6,848 bases of DNA from Minisyncoccota bacterium (GTDB lineage Bacteria; Patescibacteriota; Minisyncoccia; Phycocordibacterales; GCA-2747955). A program made the position numbers and the translations under genes. Under the pieces are notes generated by a model. It was not told where the DNA came from, searched no databases, and saw nothing but the letters and a program-made list of their open reading frames with translations. Below are positions 4,395-6,848 of this stretch, one piece after another (within the stretch, counting starts at the first letter, position 1; the number at the start of each line of letters is the position of its first letter). The stretch spans positions 1 through 6,848 of the forward strand of contig CALLVB010000096.1 in the NCBI GenBank assembly GCA_938010795.1, read 5' to 3'.

Positions 4395-6848
4395 GTGAGT
4401 ACTGTTGTTCCTTACCGTCGAATTAGAATATATTGGGCCGAACATCTACAGACATCGGGCACACACACGATGGTCCTGTTGAGTTTTGGAACCAGATTTC
4501 GTTCTGGATAGAGACAAAGCACCTTTTTCTAAACTAATACCGTAGTATGCTACAAGTCCAATACGGTAGATAACTACGGTACCGGTAGATATCTTTTCTG
4601 TACAAAACCAGGATTACGGTACAAGTGCAGTGAGCTCAAACGGCCAGGCCTCTCTGTATGTGTCAAAATTGTGTTTCCTCCATGCCTGGCATAAACCGTC
4701 ACAAAAGGGCCATTCAATCCTCACACAAAATCTTAGGTAATAGTCAGAAAACAACTTTATGGTCTGGGAAAACCGCGGATCAAGCAACACAGTCCATTTG
4801 GCTTTGAGCAGTTTCGTTTATTTACGGTACCCCCGTCTATTTCAGCTTCCAATGCTACATAACATGTTCAAGTAAAAGAATTGTGTCTTCTCAATGTGTT
4901 CCAATTAATCGGCGTGCGGAGAAAATAGAACGGAGAAGGCACTTTTGACCTTTGATGTGTAGATTTACCGGTACATCATGTGTTACAAAGGAGTTTCCTC
5001 CGATGAAATGCATGTTATTACTAATTTTTATCCTGTACCGGTACACTCGGCTGGAATCGGGAACCTCTTTTCAAGCTATTTTCGCAAAGGAAAAGCTTGC
5101 AATTGCAATTCTCACTGATCCCCCGTGGTGGGGATTTAAATTCACCATGTAAGATCCAAGATATAGGGTTTATGGTAAACTTTCAGGGTCTTGGTGCCGC
5201 CAACTACAAGCCGACATTGTACCCTCTCAACTTAGACGGGGAGGATGGGAGTTCACCAAAAAAATCGCGGTGCAATTCTCTCGCTGAAATATGCTGTGAA
5301 AGAATAGTTTCGGATCCTTCGAGCATAGAAAGAGCCCTGGCCATGGGAGAGGTGCCGTCGGAACTGTGTTGGAGTTTGATAAAAGCTGCTCTGCAAAAGA
5401 AACAAGACGTAGCCACACAGGTAAGAGCAAAAGGTGACGCAACGGGGGGCATTGGACTTCCCTTTTCGGGCTGCAATAAAGTTATGAAATTATTAGGCGT
5501 CGTTCGATGGCTCAAAAACGAAACAGTGACGTGTTGTTTATCAAATTATCATTTTCCTACAGGTATTGATGAGTGGCTGGCCTTCGACATCGTTTAGTTT
5601 TAGGGCACTGTCTCCTCCTACTTTTGTCGAACTTAGGGCTCTGTATGACGGCCTGTACGTTTGCGGAGGCATACAAATTTGCCGAGATGTCACTTACTCT
5701 ATAGTGGTCAATTTTCTCGAGTGCCTCACAAAACAAAGTCCTACAAACTTGAAGTATGTTGACATATCAGGGTACCCAACAGGTGAGATTATATATATCA
5801 TTATTATATATTATATATATTCAAAATTCAAGGGCACTTGCGATGTGTTCACTCAATATGAAGAAACAAATGCTCCTGCATTTTCACTTTAGGTGACTCC
5901 ACTGCTAAATACTTGAGTCTTCATGCCGAAGTGTTTCAATGCGAACGCTATGAAGTACCAGGAAATATATGTCAGTATCAGTCCCCCATTGTATTTCAAC
6001 ACACAAATGTCTAACAAACAAAGACACAGAAGATTCTTTGACCGTGATGACTTCTTTCTGTTGCCTTTCAGATGTAATTCGACTGGATGCAGTAGTGAGC
6101 GGGGACAAAACTTGCATGCAGCTATGCAAAGCACTGAAGTTGGGAAACGCCAACGAGTCGCTCTTGAGACTTCGCATCAAGAGACTCGAGGTCAGCTTCA
6201 CGAAAACGGGCAGACTAGCAGCTCTCCTCGAACAACTTGACCCAAAGGTACCTGACAGGGACCATTATAGATAGAGTTAGATGAAGTGCTGTTGCAGTTC
6301 CTTGCCGTGCCAATGGTTCAAAGGTTGAAAGTCATATTTTAGGGTTTCTTTTGCAGGACCTTGTGGCTCTTTCTATTCGTAGCAGCAATCCGCAATGTGA
6401 AGAATTTCAATCTCTGGCGCCGCAGTTTCGCAACTTTACTTCTTTGACTGGATTGGACCTTTCCTACAATGAGATAAACTTCGTGGAGAACGGTGCGATT
6501 TTACTCGGAGAGACATTGGCTCAGCTTCCTGCTCTCACTAGGTTGAATTTGGGCAGAAACAGGTTGACTAACCGACTGCAAAGTGTAATTAGCAAAATGT
6601 CGTCATCACTTTCGCACCTGAAGTTGCATAATTGTGAACTGGCTGAGAATGACCTCATTTTCCTGACAAACTCTCACCATGCCAGCACTCTAAAGGCTCT
6701 GGATCTGAATAGAAACGATCTTGGAACCCACTTCCAGCCCTTTCTTCAGCTTCTTAGTGCCCTGGAAAGCCATCTAATTGTCCTAGAAACAGCGTGCTGT
6801 TCGTTTCAGCCAGAGCACCTCACACATCTTCTCCAGAAATCATTGCCG
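4311..6848 (+). CDS. LRRC14: LRRC14/PRAME-family leucine-rich repeat protein, multi-exon, 3' end outside the window
   Basis: I reconstruct six exons: 4311-4394, 5187-5420, 5563-5782, 5893-5970, 6072-6247, 6357-6848 (still open). Donors are GTGAGT, GTAAGA, GTGAGA, GTCAGT and GTACCT; acceptors end TTTCAG, CTACAG, CTTTAG, TTTCAG and TTGCAG. Phases are 0, 0, 1, 1, 0 and always match. The product so far is 428 residues. Residues 1-58 are a charged leader, 59-92 carry BC-box and Cul2-box motifs, and 107-264 match the LRRC14/PRAME central region (W112-P113 resembles the family WPF; RLDAVVSG resembles human RVDLRVNR). LRRs of the form LxxLxLxxN/CxL start at L294, L324, L349, L376 and L404. The segment SHHASTLKALDLNRNDL resembles human LRRC14 SPHAAHLKKLDLSGNDL (from memory). 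Human LRRC14 is about 490 residues, so roughly 100 C-terminal residues are missing. Family role: substrate receptor of Cullin-2 ligases; human LRRC14 is also reported to restrain IKK/NF-kB signalling. LRRC14B or a PRAME-like paralogue is possible. Exon 1 is the least certain part. Confidence 0.85.
4395..5186 (+). other. Long first intron of the LRRC14-like gene
   Basis: This 792-base intron runs from GTGAGT to TTTCAG and is far longer than the other introns of the gene (142, 110, 101 and 109 bases). It holds three exact TACCGGTA palindromes (4580, 4966, 5036) and several TACGGTA relatives (near 4562, 4574, 4615 and 4824). It also has a 7-base inverted pair, GCCAGGC at 4643-4649 and GCCTGGC at 4684-4690. 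I found no convincing extra exon in it. Long first introns often carry regulatory elements, but nothing here proves that. Confidence 0.55.
5277..5378 (+). other. BC-box plus Cul2-box motif in the LRRC14-like protein
   Basis: Residues 59-68 read SLAEICCERI, an exact fit to the Elongin BC-box pattern (S/T)LxxxCxxx(A/I/L/V). Sixteen residues later, residues 84-92 read VPSELCWSL, fitting the Cul2-box pattern in which a hydrophobic residue and Pro are followed by spaced hydrophobic residues (V84, P85, L88, L92). The corresponding stretch in human LRRC14 and PRAME contains LPRELF. Together the two motifs are what is known to recruit Elongin B/C and Cullin-2-Rbx1. The match is read directly from the sequence; the ligase role is inferred. 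Confidence 0.75.
5787..5821. repeat. TA-rich simple sequence in intron 3
   Basis: An irregular TA/TTA microsatellite-like tract lies just inside the 110-base intron 5783-5892, directly after the GTGAGA donor. The intron has no in-frame stop until the TAG of its own acceptor. Confidence 0.6.

Noticed and set aside
5097..5186. Upstream extension of exon 2 to an in-frame start
   Set aside because: The family match begins only after the TTTCAG acceptor at 5186, and the added residues show no conservation. An ATG at 5172 remains a weak alternative start.
5204..5515. Antisense frames opposite LRRC14-like exon 2
   Set aside because: They mirror a conserved coding exon on the other strand and show no homology of their own.
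6336..6342. Alternative acceptor ATTTTAG before exon 6
   Set aside because: It would add 14 bases and break the frame; the TTGCAG at 6351-6356 keeps phase 0 and the family alignment.

Overview
The window looks like eukaryotic, almost certainly animal, nuclear DNA. It carries one recognisable protein-coding gene, on the + strand. That gene is broken into short exons with phase-consistent GT-AG introns, and it belongs to a leucine-rich-repeat family (LRRC14/PRAME) that I know from animals. Most introns are very short (101-142 bases) and one is about 790 bases. This suits a compact invertebrate genome, possibly a sponge or another early-branching animal, but I cannot place the species. I see no prokaryotic operon, rRNA, tRNA or CRISPR structure.

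Layout. Positions 1-389 are non-coding and hold one strong hairpin (179-213). Positions about 400-967 form a foldback element: two A/T-rich arms, built from repeated ATGTCTAAA-like motifs, are reverse complements of each other, and a 10-base direct repeat flanks the whole as a candidate target-site duplication. Positions 1151-1373 and 1624-1852 are two direct copies of a roughly 225-base sequence whose last 77 bases, containing a 9-base-pair hairpin, are far better conserved than the rest. Positions 1853-4150 have no gene I can support; they hold short repeats, an inverted pair of dispersed matches and several small hairpins.

The gene starts at about 4311 and runs off the right edge. I reconstruct six exons: 4311-4394, 5187-5420, 5563-5782, 5893-5970, 6072-6247 and 6357 to beyond 6848. 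All splice phases agree, giving 428 residues so far, with an estimated 100 or so C-terminal residues missing. The product starts with a charged leader, then a BC-box and a Cul2-box (the signature of an Elongin BC/Cullin-2 substrate receptor), then a PRAME/LRRC14-type domain and leucine-rich repeats. The likely role, inferred from the family, is substrate recognition in a CRL2 ubiquitin ligase.

Across all the non-coding DNA, including intron 1, the palindrome TACCGGTA occurs seven times where about 0.1 would be expected by chance. It is the clearest unexplained sequence signal in the window.
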